Positions 7,816 through 14,966 of a stretch of DNA of 24,847 nucleotides are shown in pieces. Origin of the DNA: Firmicutes bacterium CAG:646 (GTDB lineage: Bacteria > Bacillota > Clostridia > Lachnospirales > Lachnospiraceae); the NCBI GenBank assembly GCA_000432335.1, contig HF995326.1, positions 1 through 24,847 of the forward strand. The letters run 5' to 3'. Below the pieces are notes generated by a model that saw only the letters and a list, made by a program, of their open reading frames with translations, was not told the origin of the DNA and ran no database searches. Every line of letters starts with the position of its first letter. Positions within the stretch are counted from its first letter, which is position 1. Made by a program: the position numbers and the translations under genes.

Positions 7816-8112
7816 ATGATGACCTTTGAAAAGGTTTTAGAAGTATTCAACGATTACCTAAATAAAGATAGTGTTTTGGAGGTGGTGAACACTAAGCGAG
7901 GATACACCGTTATGATTTGGGATGAAAAAGATGAGCAATGGTTTGGTGTGGAACATTGCAAAGCCCCCGAGCTTTTACGGGATGCCTTACTTGATGGCTA
8001 TCGTGATTTTTTAGAGCAACAACTTACTCATAACCGCAGGAGTTTAACCGAAACAGAAATCTTAGATATTCAAAACCGATGTGAACAGCTTTATGATTTG
8101 TGTGGAGAATAA
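7816..8112 (+). CDS. Small conserved ICE protein, AT-rich paralogue of 3592-3897
   Basis: 98 residues, function unknown. It begins MMTFEKVLEVFNDYL and is alignable along its length with the GC-rich gene at 3592 (shared TFE-VLE-F--YL, KRGY, W, PE-L-D-LL-GY-DF). It has AT-rich codon use, unlike its paralogue, so the two copies come from different sources. GAAAGGG lies upstream. A bidirectional terminator at 8124-8160 separates it from the convergent regulator gene. It may be the leading gene of a second ICE fragment whose other genes were lost; this is inference. Confidence 0.72.
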   Translation: MMTFEKVLEVFNDYLNKDSVLEVVNTKRGYTVMIWDEKDEQWFGVEHCKAPELLRDALLDGYRDFLEQQLTHNRRSLTETEILDIQNRCEQLYDLCGE

Positions 8113-8123
8113 AAAAATAACCT

Positions 8124-8160
8124 AAAAAGTGCGATAGCCTGTGTAGGTGTCGCACTTTTT
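8124..8160. terminator. Bidirectional terminator between convergent genes
   Basis: AAAAAGTGCGA (8124-8134) pairs perfectly with TCGCACTTTTT (8150-8160) around a 15-base loop. The A-run and T-run give a usable terminator for both the plus gene ending at 8112 and the minus gene ending at 8193. Confidence 0.88.
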
Positions 8161-8192
8161 TCAGTTGGCTTGGCTTACGAAAACAGCGTTAA

Positions 8193-8546
8193 TTATTCCG
8201 CAGTTTCTCTTGCCTTTTTCAAGCCTTGAGCCGTAGCTTCCATCACGATAAGCTCCTTTTCTTCCATATCATTCAACAGTACATCAACTTGTTTGCGGCG
8301 ATTGTTGTCGCCATCTTCATTGCATGGAAAAAAGAACTGGTCTACAGAGATGTCAAGCAAGGTAGTAATGAGATAAAATTTGTTAAGCCTTGGGTGCTGC
8401 CCCCTGTTCTCTATATACATAATAGAGCGTGGCGTAAGGTCTACCAGTTGGGCAAGATATTCCTGTGTCCACCCTTTTGCTTCCCGAGCTTTTTTTATCG
8501 CTATACCTAACGGCTTAAAATCAAGTTTTCTTTCATCTTGGTACAT
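8193..8546 (-). CDS. XRE-family transcriptional regulator
   Basis: 117 residues. Residues about 13-70 form a standard XRE helix-turn-helix (LGIAIKKAREAKGWTQEYLA, then LTPRSIMYIENRGQHP, ending LLDISVDQFF). A charged helical tail of about 45 residues follows. It is convergent with the small gene on its left and divergent from the gene at 8712. A 9-bp inverted repeat lies just upstream of its start (8550-8590) and could be its own operator. Regulators of this size and layout are frequent near regulation regions of Tn916/Tn1549-type elements; the target genes here are not known. Confidence 0.85.
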   Translation of the reverse strand: MYQDERKLDFKPLGIAIKKAREAKGWTQEYLAQLVDLTPRSIMYIENRGQHPRLNKFYLITTLLDISVDQFFFPCNEDGDNNRRKQVDVLLNDMEEKELIVMEATAQGLKKARETAE

Positions 8547-8549
8547 TTT

Positions 8550-8590
8550 AATATCATCCTATATCATTGTACATTTCGGGTGATGATATT
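8550..8590. promoter_or_regulatory. Inverted repeat in the promoter region of the XRE gene
   Basis: AATATCATC (8550-8558) and GATGATATT (8582-8590) are perfect inverted copies with a 23-base centre, immediately upstream of the minus-strand start at 8546. The position suits an autoregulatory operator; not proven. Confidence 0.45.
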
Positions 8591-8648
8591 TGAACGAAGT
8601 ATGATTTTATGTTTAGTAGTGTATAATTTCGTATTAGTGGAGAGAAAC

Positions 8649-8677
8649 TTGCTATTATTCGTCATTCCGTATATAAT
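8649..8677 (+). promoter_or_regulatory. Promoter of the small HTH gene and bcrR
   Basis: TTGCTA (8649-8654), a 17-base spacer and a perfect TATAAT (8672-8677), 35 bases before the ATG at 8712 and its GAAAGGAAG ribosome site. It probably transcribes both 8712-8909 and the overlapping bcrR. Confidence 0.65.
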
Positions 8678-8711
8678 AATTATATACTCTTTGCGAAAGG
8701 AAGTTGATATT

Positions 8712-8909
8712 ATGAATTACATTTCTGTGAAAGCCGCTTCTGAAAAATGGGGCATATCGGAAAGACGGATACAAAAATTATGTGAGGAAAATCGCATTGA
8801 CGGAACTGAAAAATTTGGTCGTGCATGGATGATACCAAAAGATGCAGAAAAACCCGTTGATGGACGTATGAAAACAAGGAACAAACAGGAGGAGAATCAT
8901 GGAATTTAA
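8712..8909 (+). CDS. Small helix-turn-helix DNA-binding protein
   Basis: 65 residues from ATG 8712 with GAAAGGAAG before it. A longer open frame from 8538 runs through the promoter and is rejected. Seen: MNYISVKAASEKWGISERRIQKLCEENRIDG, the winged/MerR-like fold of excisionase-type or helix-turn-helix 17 proteins, then GRAWMIPKDAEKP and a basic tail. It overlaps bcrR by 11 bases, so the two are expressed together. It may be a small regulator or a worn-down excisionase. Its link to bacitracin resistance is inferred only from co-transcription. Confidence 0.75.
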   Translation: MNYISVKAASEKWGISERRIQKLCEENRIDGTEKFGRAWMIPKDAEKPVDGRMKTRNKQEENHGI

Positions 8910-9513
8910 TGAAAAGCTACAACAGCTTAGGACTGGAAAGAACTTAACGCAGGAACAACTTGCGGAGCAATTATATGTATCAAGAACAGCCATTTCAAAA
9001 TGGGAAAGCGGCAAGGGTTACCCTAACATTGAGTCGCTCAAGTGTATTTCTAAATTCTTTTCTGTGACCATAGATGAACTGCTATCGGGCGAAGAACTGA
9101 TTACACTTGCCGAAACTGAAAATCGTTCCAACTTGAAAAAAATTTACAGTTTCATTTATGGAATATTAGATATGATGGCGGTTACTTTTATACTTTTGCC
9201 GTTGTATGGTAACCTTGTTGACGGATATATTTATTCTGTCAATCTACTTTCATTTACAGACACTACCCCAATATATCTTGCAATCTATTGGATTGTTTTT
9301 ATTGTTTTGATTGCACTTGGGATAGCGAAACTGATGTGTGTTTGTTTTGAAAAGGAATCATGGAGCAACATAATCACAAAATGCTCTCTCGTGCTGAGTA
9401 CGCTTTTTATCTGCTTCTTCGCTGCGGCAAGACAACCCTATGTAACCGCCCTTATGTTTCTGCTATTTGTTGCTAAAATATTTGTCTGGATAAAGCAAAC
9501 CCAAACAAAGTAA
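8899..9513 (+). CDS. bcrR: BcrR-like membrane-bound one-component regulator of bacitracin resistance
   Basis: 204 residues. The N-terminal XRE domain spans about 1-65 (LRTGKNLTQEQLAEQLYVSRTAISKWESGKGYPN, then FFSVTIDELLSG). Four hydrophobic segments follow at about 84-103, 124-146, 158-176 and 178-197, and a short basic end. Known: enterococcal BcrR has this length and layout, sits in the membrane, senses bacitracin directly and activates bcrABD by binding GACA-N7-TGTC repeats. Two such repeats lie immediately downstream, before bcrA. The start has AGGAGG at 8888-8893. Other four-TM XRE proteins exist, but operon context plus operators make the call strong. Confidence 0.86.
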   Translation: MEFNEKLQQLRTGKNLTQEQLAEQLYVSRTAISKWESGKGYPNIESLKCISKFFSVTIDELLSGEELITLAETENRSNLKKIYSFIYGILDMMAVTFILLPLYGNLVDGYIYSVNLLSFTDTTPIYLAIYWIVFIVLIALGIAKLMCVCFEKESWSNIITKCSLVLSTLFICFFAAARQPYVTALMFLLFVAKIFVWIKQTQTK

Positions 9514-9537
9514 AATGCCATAAACCCTTTAAAATAG

Positions 9538-9568
9538 GCTCTGACACGATAAGTGTCGGAGCTTTTTT
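9538..9568 (+). terminator. Terminator-like hairpin after bcrR, overlapping operator 1
   Basis: GCTCTGACAC (9538-9547) pairs with GTGTCGGAGC (9553-9562) with one wobble pair and a 5-base loop, followed by six T residues. It would end the bcrR transcript. Its stem is also the first BcrR-type operator, so one DNA element may do both jobs. Confidence 0.7.
9543..9557. promoter_or_regulatory. BcrR operator 1 (GACA-N7-TGTC)
   Basis: GACA at 9543-9546, seven bases, TGTC at 9554-9557: an exact match to the inverted repeat reported for BcrR binding at the enterococcal bcrA promoter. Confidence 0.8.
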
Positions 9569-9574
9569 CGTGCT

Positions 9575-9589
9575 GACATCTATTGTGTC
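9575..9589. promoter_or_regulatory. BcrR operator 2 (GACA-N7-TGTC)
   Basis: GACA at 9575-9578, seven bases, TGTC at 9586-9589. It lies 32 bases after operator 1, about three helical turns, so both sites face the same side of the DNA. Two sets of this repeat is what the enterococcal system has. Confidence 0.8.
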
Positions 9590-9610
9590 GGCATTGTGAC
9601 GGTAGATTTC

Positions 9611-9639
9611 TTGGCTTCTATGCAATACTCGTGGATAAT
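9611..9639 (+). promoter_or_regulatory. Candidate bcrA promoter
   Basis: TTGGCT (9611-9616), a 17-base spacer, then GATAAT (9634-9639), just downstream of both operators. That is the expected place for a promoter activated by an upstream-bound BcrR. The boxes are only fair matches. Confidence 0.5.
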
Positions 9640-9693
9640 AAGATTGTGGTCAGCGAAAACAAGAACAGCAACCCACGGAAAGGAGAATCAAAT

Positions 9694-10611
9694 ATGGATT
9701 ATATCATTGAAACAGAAAATCTTACGAAGCGATACGGAACAGCCACCGTTGTCGATAAGGTAAATCTTCATGTGCCAAAGGGCAAAATTTATGGTTTGCT
9801 CGGCAGAAACGGAGCAGGCAAAACCACAGCAATGAAAATGATGTTGCAGCTTGCTTTCCCAACGGAGGGAACGGTACGCTTGTTTGGCACAAACTATAAG
9901 GAAAATATCCATACCCTTTATAGCAAAGTAGGCTCTATTATCGAAACACCGGGATTTTACAGTAATTTAACAGGGTATGAGAATTTGCAAATTCTCGCTA
10001 AACTGCGAGGGGGAGTATCTAAAAGTGGAGTAGAAAAAGCTCTTGAAGTTGTGGGGCTGCATAAGGAGAAAAGAAAAGTCTTTTCCGATTATTCCCTCGG
10101 AATGAAGCAACGGCTTGGTATTGCCGCCGCCATTATGCACGAGCCGGAGCTTTTAATACTTGACGAACCGATTAACGGACTTGACCCCATTGGAATAGTT
10201 GAAATACGCTCATTTTTATCTGAACTTAGTCACAATCATGGCATTACCATTTTTATCTCAAGCCATGTTTTAAGCGAGATTGAACAGATAGCAGATATTA
10301 TCGGCGTTATGCACGAGGGGCATTTAGTAGAGGAAGTGAATATATCCGAGCTTCACAAAAGGAATCGAAAATACATTCAATTTGATTTATCTGACAGTGA
10401 GATAGCCGGAAAGATTTTAGAAAACCACTACCACATGACGGATTTTACAGTGCAGGACGGTACGGTGAGAATTTATGACTTTAGCCAAAGTGTTGGAGAA
10501 ATCAATCGAGAATTTGCACGAAATGGACTGCTCGTGACAAGGATAAATGATAGTGAGGAAAACTTAGAGGACTACTTTTCTAAACTGATTGGAGGTGGCG
10601 GTATTGCTTAA
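9694..10611 (+). CDS. bcrA: Bacitracin-resistance ABC transporter ATP-binding protein
   Basis: 305 residues from ATG 9694, which has AAAGGAGAA before it; the open frame from 9583 includes the promoter and is rejected. Seen: Walker A GRNGAGKTT (37-45), signature YSLGMKQR (133-140), Walker B LLILDEP with E158, and the switch histidine H191. A C-terminal regulatory extension from about 210 is typical of the BcrA/multidrug DrrA-like group. It provides ATP hydrolysis to the permease BcrB; the complex protects the lipid II cycle by removing bacitracin from its undecaprenyl-pyrophosphate target. The C-terminus overlaps bcrB by eight bases, so expression is coupled. Both BcrR operators lie upstream. 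Confidence 0.92.
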   Translation: MDYIIETENLTKRYGTATVVDKVNLHVPKGKIYGLLGRNGAGKTTAMKMMLQLAFPTEGTVRLFGTNYKENIHTLYSKVGSIIETPGFYSNLTGYENLQILAKLRGGVSKSGVEKALEVVGLHKEKRKVFSDYSLGMKQRLGIAAAIMHEPELLILDEPINGLDPIGIVEIRSFLSELSHNHGITIFISSHVLSEIEQIADIIGVMHEGHLVEEVNISELHKRNRKYIQFDLSDSEIAGKILENHYHMTDFTVQDGTVRIYDFSQSVGEINREFARNGLLVTRINDSEENLEDYFSKLIGGGGIA

Positions 10612-11353
10612 TCTTATTTCTTGTGAATTATTAAAACTAAAGCGTTCAAAAATGGTGCTAATTAGTGTGGCAGGGGTATTATCTACCCCACTTTTGATGT
10701 TAATAGAAGCCTTGCAAACACATTTTGATAAGCCGGAGATTATCTTTACCTTGTCTGACATATACAGCGACAGTGTACTGTATATCATGCTGCTGGTAAA
10801 CATTATGATATATGTGGCAATTGCAGCTTACTTGTTTAGCAGAGAGTACACAGAAAGCACCCTCAAAACCATATTGCCCATACCCATTTCAAGGACAAAA
10901 CTATTAATTGGAAAATTTTGCACCCTGCTTCTTTGGATTGTTATGCTAACCCTTGTAACATGGGCAGGTATATTTATCGTTTGTGGGCTATATGACGCTG
11001 TCTTTACATTGGAGGGATATAGCTTACTAGTGGCAATAGTATGGCTCCCCAAGTTTTTGTTTGGCAGTATCCTGATGTTTTTAACAGTTTCTCCTTTTGT
11101 GTTTGTTGCTATGAAAACAAAAGGATTTGTCGCCCCGATGATTGGCTCTGCCGTGATTGTCATGGGAAGTGCCGCACTTTCAAATCAAGAATGGGGAGCG
11201 TTGTATCCGTGGACAGCCACCTATTTCTTGGTGCAGGGTAAACTTCAGAGTACCGGCTATCCTACACTGCTGTCTGTATCTATTATTATTCTTGTATCAG
11301 CAGTTGGTTTTCTTATGACCTTTCATCATTTTAAAAAGGAGGATTTGAAATAA
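10604..11353 (+). CDS. bcrB: Bacitracin-resistance ABC transporter permease
   Basis: 249 residues from TTG 10604, a good distance after GGAGGTGG; an in-frame TTG at 10589 is just before that site and less likely. Seen: a short basic cytoplasmic start (CELLKLKRSK), then about six hydrophobic segments (about 17-36, 57-80, 103-127, 145-168, 172-190, 223-242). The loop FSREYTESTLKTILPIPISR is the ABC-2-type signature seen in YxlG/BcrB-like permeases. It pairs with BcrA. The stop overlaps the start of the next gene as TAATG, so the whole cassette is a single translationally coupled unit. Confidence 0.88.
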   Translation: MLNLISCELLKLKRSKMVLISVAGVLSTPLLMLIEALQTHFDKPEIIFTLSDIYSDSVLYIMLLVNIMIYVAIAAYLFSREYTESTLKTILPIPISRTKLLIGKFCTLLLWIVMLTLVTWAGIFIVCGLYDAVFTLEGYSLLVAIVWLPKFLFGSILMFLTVSPFVFVAMKTKGFVAPMIGSAVIVMGSAALSNQEWGALYPWTATYFLVQGKLQSTGYPTLLSVSIIILVSAVGFLMTFHHFKKEDLK

Positions 11354-12180
11354 TGGTACTTGATTTTATAGAAATTTTAAAAGTTATTTTTCTTGGAATT
11401 GTTGAGGGTATTACTGAGTGGCTACCTATCAGCAGCACAGGACATATGATTCTTGTGGACGAATTTATCACACTTAATATGAGCGAAGCATTTAAAGAAA
11501 TGTTTTTTGTTGTTATTCAACTTGGAGCTATACTCGCAGTGGTTGTAATGTTTTGGAACAAGATGTTTCCCTTTCAATTTAAGAACAAAGCACAGTCAAT
11601 TGTTAAAAAGGATACTTTCTCGTTGTGGTTCAAGGTTGCGGTAGCTTGTGTACCGTCAGCTATTATGGGGATTCTATTTGATGATTATTTGGATGCTTAC
11701 CTCCAAACCCCCATTGTGATTTCAATCATGTTAATCTTTTATGGTTTGTTATTCATTCTCATAGAAAATTGGAATAAAAAGCGTACTCCTACTACTATGG
11801 CACTTTCTGACATCAGCTATAAAACAGCAATCTTGATAGGGGCATTTCAAGTGTTATCACTTATACCCGGCACATCACGGTCGGGAGCAACGATTATAGG
11901 TGCTTTACTCATAGGAGTTTCACGAGTGGCAGCAGCAGAGTTTACTTTTTTCCTCGCAGTACCTACTATGCTTGGAGCAAGTGCTTTTAAGCTGTTAAAA
12001 TTCGGGTTTGAATTTACAAGTGCAGAACTGCTCGCTCTTGTTCTCGGTATGGCTGTGGCATTTGCGGTATCTGTCTTAGTAATTAAATTCCTAATGAACT
12101 TTATCAAAAAACATGATTTTAAGGTGTTTGGTTGGTATCGAATTGTGCTTGGTATACTTGTTGTACTTATAAAATCTTAA
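11353..12180 (+). CDS. bcrD/uppP: Undecaprenyl-diphosphatase, UppP/BacA family (BcrD)
   Basis: 275 residues, usual length for the family, with eight or so membrane segments. Seen: EGITEWLPISSTGH at 18-31 (catalytic E18, E22, S28 and H31 by alignment to BacA) and PGTSRSG at 171-177 with the essential arginine R175. The enzyme removes a phosphate from undecaprenyl pyrophosphate at the membrane. It lowers the amount of bacitracin target and recycles the lipid carrier. In enterococcal and clostridial bcrABD cassettes the third gene is this enzyme, first misnamed undecaprenol kinase. It overlaps bcrB by one base and is followed by a terminator at 12211-12244. Confidence 0.93.
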   Translation: MVLDFIEILKVIFLGIVEGITEWLPISSTGHMILVDEFITLNMSEAFKEMFFVVIQLGAILAVVVMFWNKMFPFQFKNKAQSIVKKDTFSLWFKVAVACVPSAIMGILFDDYLDAYLQTPIVISIMLIFYGLLFILIENWNKKRTPTTMALSDISYKTAILIGAFQVLSLIPGTSRSGATIIGALLIGVSRVAAAEFTFFLAVPTMLGASAFKLLKFGFEFTSAELLALVLGMAVAFAVSVLVIKFLMNFIKKHDFKVFGWYRIVLGILVVLIKS

Positions 12181-12205
12181 TAATGCGTTTTCTTTGTGCG
12201 CGAAT

Positions 12206-12246
12206 AAAAATGCCAGTTGGTCCTTAAGATCAGCTGGCATTTTTGT
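12206..12246. terminator. Terminator of the bcr cassette, probably bidirectional
   Basis: TGCCAGTTGGTC (12211-12222) pairs with GATCAGCTGGCA (12228-12239) with two wobble pairs and a 5-base loop. It is flanked by five A residues on the left and T-rich sequence on the right. Confidence 0.85.
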
Positions 12247-12347
12247 TTCTGGGGATGGAAAACAACCCAGAGATTCTCGTTGTCGATCTCCTCCTGATTT
12301 TAGTTTGCATGGTGAATTTTGCAAATTGAATCTACAGGAGGTTAATA

Positions 12348-12818
12348 ATGGGATTTAATTATGGATATGAGAAAAAGAAGTTTGATAGTAGATGGAAGCG
12401 TTTAGAAGTTGAGTATTGTGATGCAGGGATGAGCGAAGAACAGATTGCTGCCATGAAAGAATATGACTGGGCATGGTTTTGCAGTCAAAGGGTTTTTCAA
12501 AACCATACGCAACCAATACCTTGTGAACAATATGATGAAGTATGTGGTCAATCACAGCTGTTCCGAAAGTTTGCATCGTTATCTTATCAATGGGATGTTG
12601 ATAAGATTGATCAAACGCGATATGGATGGTTGGCTTCGGTGGAAAACGAACAACTACTGTTGAGATTGAAGAAGCTGTCGAAGAAAGATTTGGAGCTATT
12701 GACATTACTTTTTGTGGATGGTTATCGTCAAATTGATGTAGCACGTCTTTGGCATTGTTCCAGAAGTGCTGTTGCACAAAGATTTAAAAAAATAAAAAAA
12801 TTTTTGAATAACACTTAA
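12348..12818 (+). CDS. Sigma-70-like helix-turn-helix regulator of the ICE
   Basis: 156 residues, start preceded by AGGAGG (12336-12341). The N-terminal part is helical, charged and rich in W and Y. Residues about 107-150 (LSKKDLELLTLLFVDGYRQIDVARLWHCSRSAVAQRFKKIKKFL) have the region-4 pattern of sigma factors. The layout recalls the sigma-like ORF upstream of xis-int in Tn916-type elements, thought to control excision and transfer. Here too xis and int follow, after a 476-base gap. Base composition is intermediate between the AT-rich block and the GC-rich backbone, so it likely belongs to the integration module and not to the bcr cassette. Confidence 0.78.
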   Translation: MGFNYGYEKKKFDSRWKRLEVEYCDAGMSEEQIAAMKEYDWAWFCSQRVFQNHTQPIPCEQYDEVCGQSQLFRKFASLSYQWDVDKIDQTRYGWLASVENEQLLLRLKKLSKKDLELLTLLFVDGYRQIDVARLWHCSRSAVAQRFKKIKKFLNNT

Positions 12819-13294
12819 CAAATGAAGCGTATCAGTGCCTACCCATTGAGGGAAGAACATTCTCCCAATGTGGAGCTTGACAATTTCATAGACGGCATTT
12901 CCGGTACATAACCTATGTACGAGCGAATCAGGCACGCCGCGAAGATGGACAGCCCCAGGAGGTGATGAATAGGACTGTTCCGAGCGATCCACGTCAGCCT
13001 GATACCCGAAAGTGGCATTTCAGGGCGCGATGACTGCATAGGGGTTAAAGATACTTCCTCACGGCCTCCTAAAGACTTGGGGGGAACTCTGCGGCGCACG
13101 AGTAAAACGACGCTGTGGAGTTATGACAGCCGCGCCAGCGGAGACCGGAATGTCCCCATCGCCAGGGGTGCGTGGCAAATGTGGCGAGTAAATTTTTCAA
13201 AGTCAGATACCATGCGCTGGCAGCTTCGGTTGCCAGCGCATTCATGTGATTTTGAAAGCAACAACCACATCTTTGACAGAAAGGGGGACCACCT
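12819..13294. other. 476-base non-coding stretch with hairpins between the sigma-like gene and xis
   Basis: No convincing gene was found. A small frame at 12822 (29 codons, no ribosome site) ends in TAA and then continues in the same frame with a second ATG for 15 codons, which may be a decayed gene. Secondary structure includes GCTGT-N9-ACAGC around 13111-13129 and a strong 11-bp stem at 13212-13222/13231-13241 (ATGCGCTGGCA with TGCCAGCGCAT) with no T-run, about 50 bases before xis. The stretch may hold the xis promoter, an integrase arm-binding site or a structured leader; the sequence alone does not decide. Confidence 0.5.
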
Positions 13295-13525
13295 ATGGAA
13301 AAATTGATTTCGCGGAAAGAGGCTGCCAAATTACTGGGGATTAGCATTGCCACTTTGGATGCAGCTCGAAACAGTGGGCTAATTTCCTATGTTCAGTATG
13401 TGCAAAATGGTTGCGTGTACTTTACAGATGCTGGCCTTCAGGAGTATATCGCAAAATGCACCCATCGTGCAAAGCCAGTGGAAAAAAGCGCTACATACCG
13501 CAAGCTGCGAAGTGTCCGAGCTTGA
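13295..13525 (+). CDS. xis: Excisionase-like winged-helix protein
   Basis: 76 residues, start preceded by AAAGGGGG at 13281. Seen: LISRKEAAKLLGISIATLDAARNSGLISYVQ, the MerR-like/helix-turn-helix 17 fold of Firmicute excisionases, then a short hairpin wing (NGCVYFTDAGLQEYI) and a basic tail. Known: Xis bends att DNA and turns integrase from integration to excision. It lies 84 bases before the first integrase, as in Tn916-like modules. It could also be a general small DNA-binding protein, but the position makes the excisionase reading the best one. Confidence 0.82.
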   Translation: MEKLISRKEAAKLLGISIATLDAARNSGLISYVQYVQNGCVYFTDAGLQEYIAKCTHRAKPVEKSATYRKLRSVRA

Positions 13526-13609
13526 GCTGTTCCGTATCCTTGCTGGAACCTAATATGTCTGATAAAACAAAGGTACAGCGCTGGACATTATTCTTAGGAG
13601 GTGACGGAA

Positions 13610-14821
13610 TTGGCAAAAAGAAAAAGGGCAATTCCTCAATATGGTACGGTCGTGCTTAACGGCATTGAATATTATAGAACCAGAGTCGAAGATTCGGATG
13701 GAAACAGAGTGGCGCTTTATGCAAAGACGCCCGAAAAGCTTTATGACAAGGAACTGGAGGCGTTAGAGCAGATTGACAGTACTACGTTTCGTCGAAGATC
13801 GCCTACGGTTGCTGAGTACTGTGAGAAGTGGCTGCTGATGCAGTCCGTCCATGTTCGGGCCACCACCTTGACAGATTATACCTCTAAGGTGCGGCGGCAC
13901 ATTATTGGAGGGCTGGGAGACAAGAGAATGGCTGATGTATCCCTGGATGACATCCAACTTGCCCTCGTACCTGTTTCCAAGAAGTCGGCTTCGGTTTATA
14001 AGTCTGTGGTGATTCTCTGCAAGTCCATTTTCCGGGCGGCCAAGGAGAGCCATGTGATTGACGAGGACCCGACCATATACCTGGATGCAAAGGGAGGAGT
14101 TCCCCAGGAAGAAAGACAGGCATTGACGGATGAACAGGTTGAGCGGCTTTTGGACACGATCCGGGATTTGCCGCCCTATGTATTTGTGATGATCGGTTTA
14201 TATGCCGGTCTGCGCCGGGAAGAAATCCTGGCGCTGCAATGGGATTCTGTGTATCTGGATGCAGAGGCTCCGTACTTAACGGTACGGCGGGCATGGCACA
14301 CAGAACATAACAGGCCGGTCATTCTTACCGAGCTAAAGACCAAAGCGGCACAAAGAAACATTCCTCTCCCGGTCTGTCTGGTTGAATGTCTGAAAGATGC
14401 AAAGAAAAAATCCACTTCGGATTATGTGATTGCCAATCGGGACGGTGATCCGCTATCCTATACACAGTTTAAGCGGCTGTGGCAGTATATTGTGACGCGG
14501 ACTGCAAAGCCGAGAATGGCCAGAAAACTTGTGGACGGAAAGTATGTAAAATATATGCTTTACCCGAAACTTGGAGAAAAAGCCAGGAATAACGGCCATG
14601 TGGTATATAGCCTGGATTTTGAAGTGACACCGCATCAGCTGCGGCACACCTACATCACCAATCTGATTCATTCTTCGGTGGACCCCAAAACGGTACAATA
14701 TTTGGCGGGCCATGAAAGCAGCAAAATCACGATGGACATTTACGCAAAGGTCAAATACAACAGGCCGGATGATCTTGTCAAAGCAATGGGCTGTGCCTTT
14801 GACTTATGGGACGCTGTGTAA
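13610..14821 (+). CDS. int: Tyrosine recombinase/integrase, first of a tandem pair
   Basis: 403 residues from TTG 13610, eight bases after AGGAGG; the GTG at 13601 overlaps that site. The chosen start gives the same MAK-basic-IPQYGTV opening as the paralogue at 14967. Seen: a basic N-terminal arm-binding domain, a SAM-like core-binding domain (about 65-160, VAEYCEKWLLMQS) and the catalytic domain with R202 (AGLRREE), K243, H342-x-x-R345 (HQLRHTY), H368 (AGHES) and Y378 (MDIYAKV). All catalytic residues are present. It has its own terminator at 14847-14882. Probably one of two recombinases acting at rpsI. Confidence 0.92.
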   Translation: MAKRKRAIPQYGTVVLNGIEYYRTRVEDSDGNRVALYAKTPEKLYDKELEALEQIDSTTFRRRSPTVAEYCEKWLLMQSVHVRATTLTDYTSKVRRHIIGGLGDKRMADVSLDDIQLALVPVSKKSASVYKSVVILCKSIFRAAKESHVIDEDPTIYLDAKGGVPQEERQALTDEQVERLLDTIRDLPPYVFVMIGLYAGLRREEILALQWDSVYLDAEAPYLTVRRAWHTEHNRPVILTELKTKAAQRNIPLPVCLVECLKDAKKKSTSDYVIANRDGDPLSYTQFKRLWQYIVTRTAKPRMARKLVDGKYVKYMLYPKLGEKARNNGHVVYSLDFEVTPHQLRHTYITNLIHSSVDPKTVQYLAGHESSKITMDIYAKVKYNRPDDLVKAMGCAFDLWDAV

Positions 14822-14846
14822 GTTCCGAACAATTCAGAAAATGAAG

Positions 14847-14882
14847 TAAGAGCGAGACAAGGATGTCTCGCTCTTAGTTTTT
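14847..14882 (+). terminator. Strong terminator between the two integrase genes
   Basis: TAAGAGCGAGAC (14847-14858) and GTCTCGCTCTTA (14865-14876) form a perfect 12-bp stem with a 6-base loop, followed by GTTTTT. The second integrase must therefore have its own promoter or rely on read-through. Confidence 0.93.
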
Positions 14883-14966
14883 CCTTGGCCGTATCTTTGA
14901 TTCAATTTGAAATCTCTGATAAAAAGGAGGTGTAGATACATCACCACGCGAGAAAGGAAATTAATT

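Noticed and set aside
12822..12959. Small broken frame after the sigma-like gene (29 codons, TAA, 15 codons)
   Set aside because: No ribosome site and no family; kept only as a remark under the non-coding stretch.
13077..13307. A 76-residue frame upstream of xis
   Set aside because: No ribosome site, overlaps the xis start and contains the strong 11-bp stem; better seen as structured non-coding DNA, though conservation could change this.
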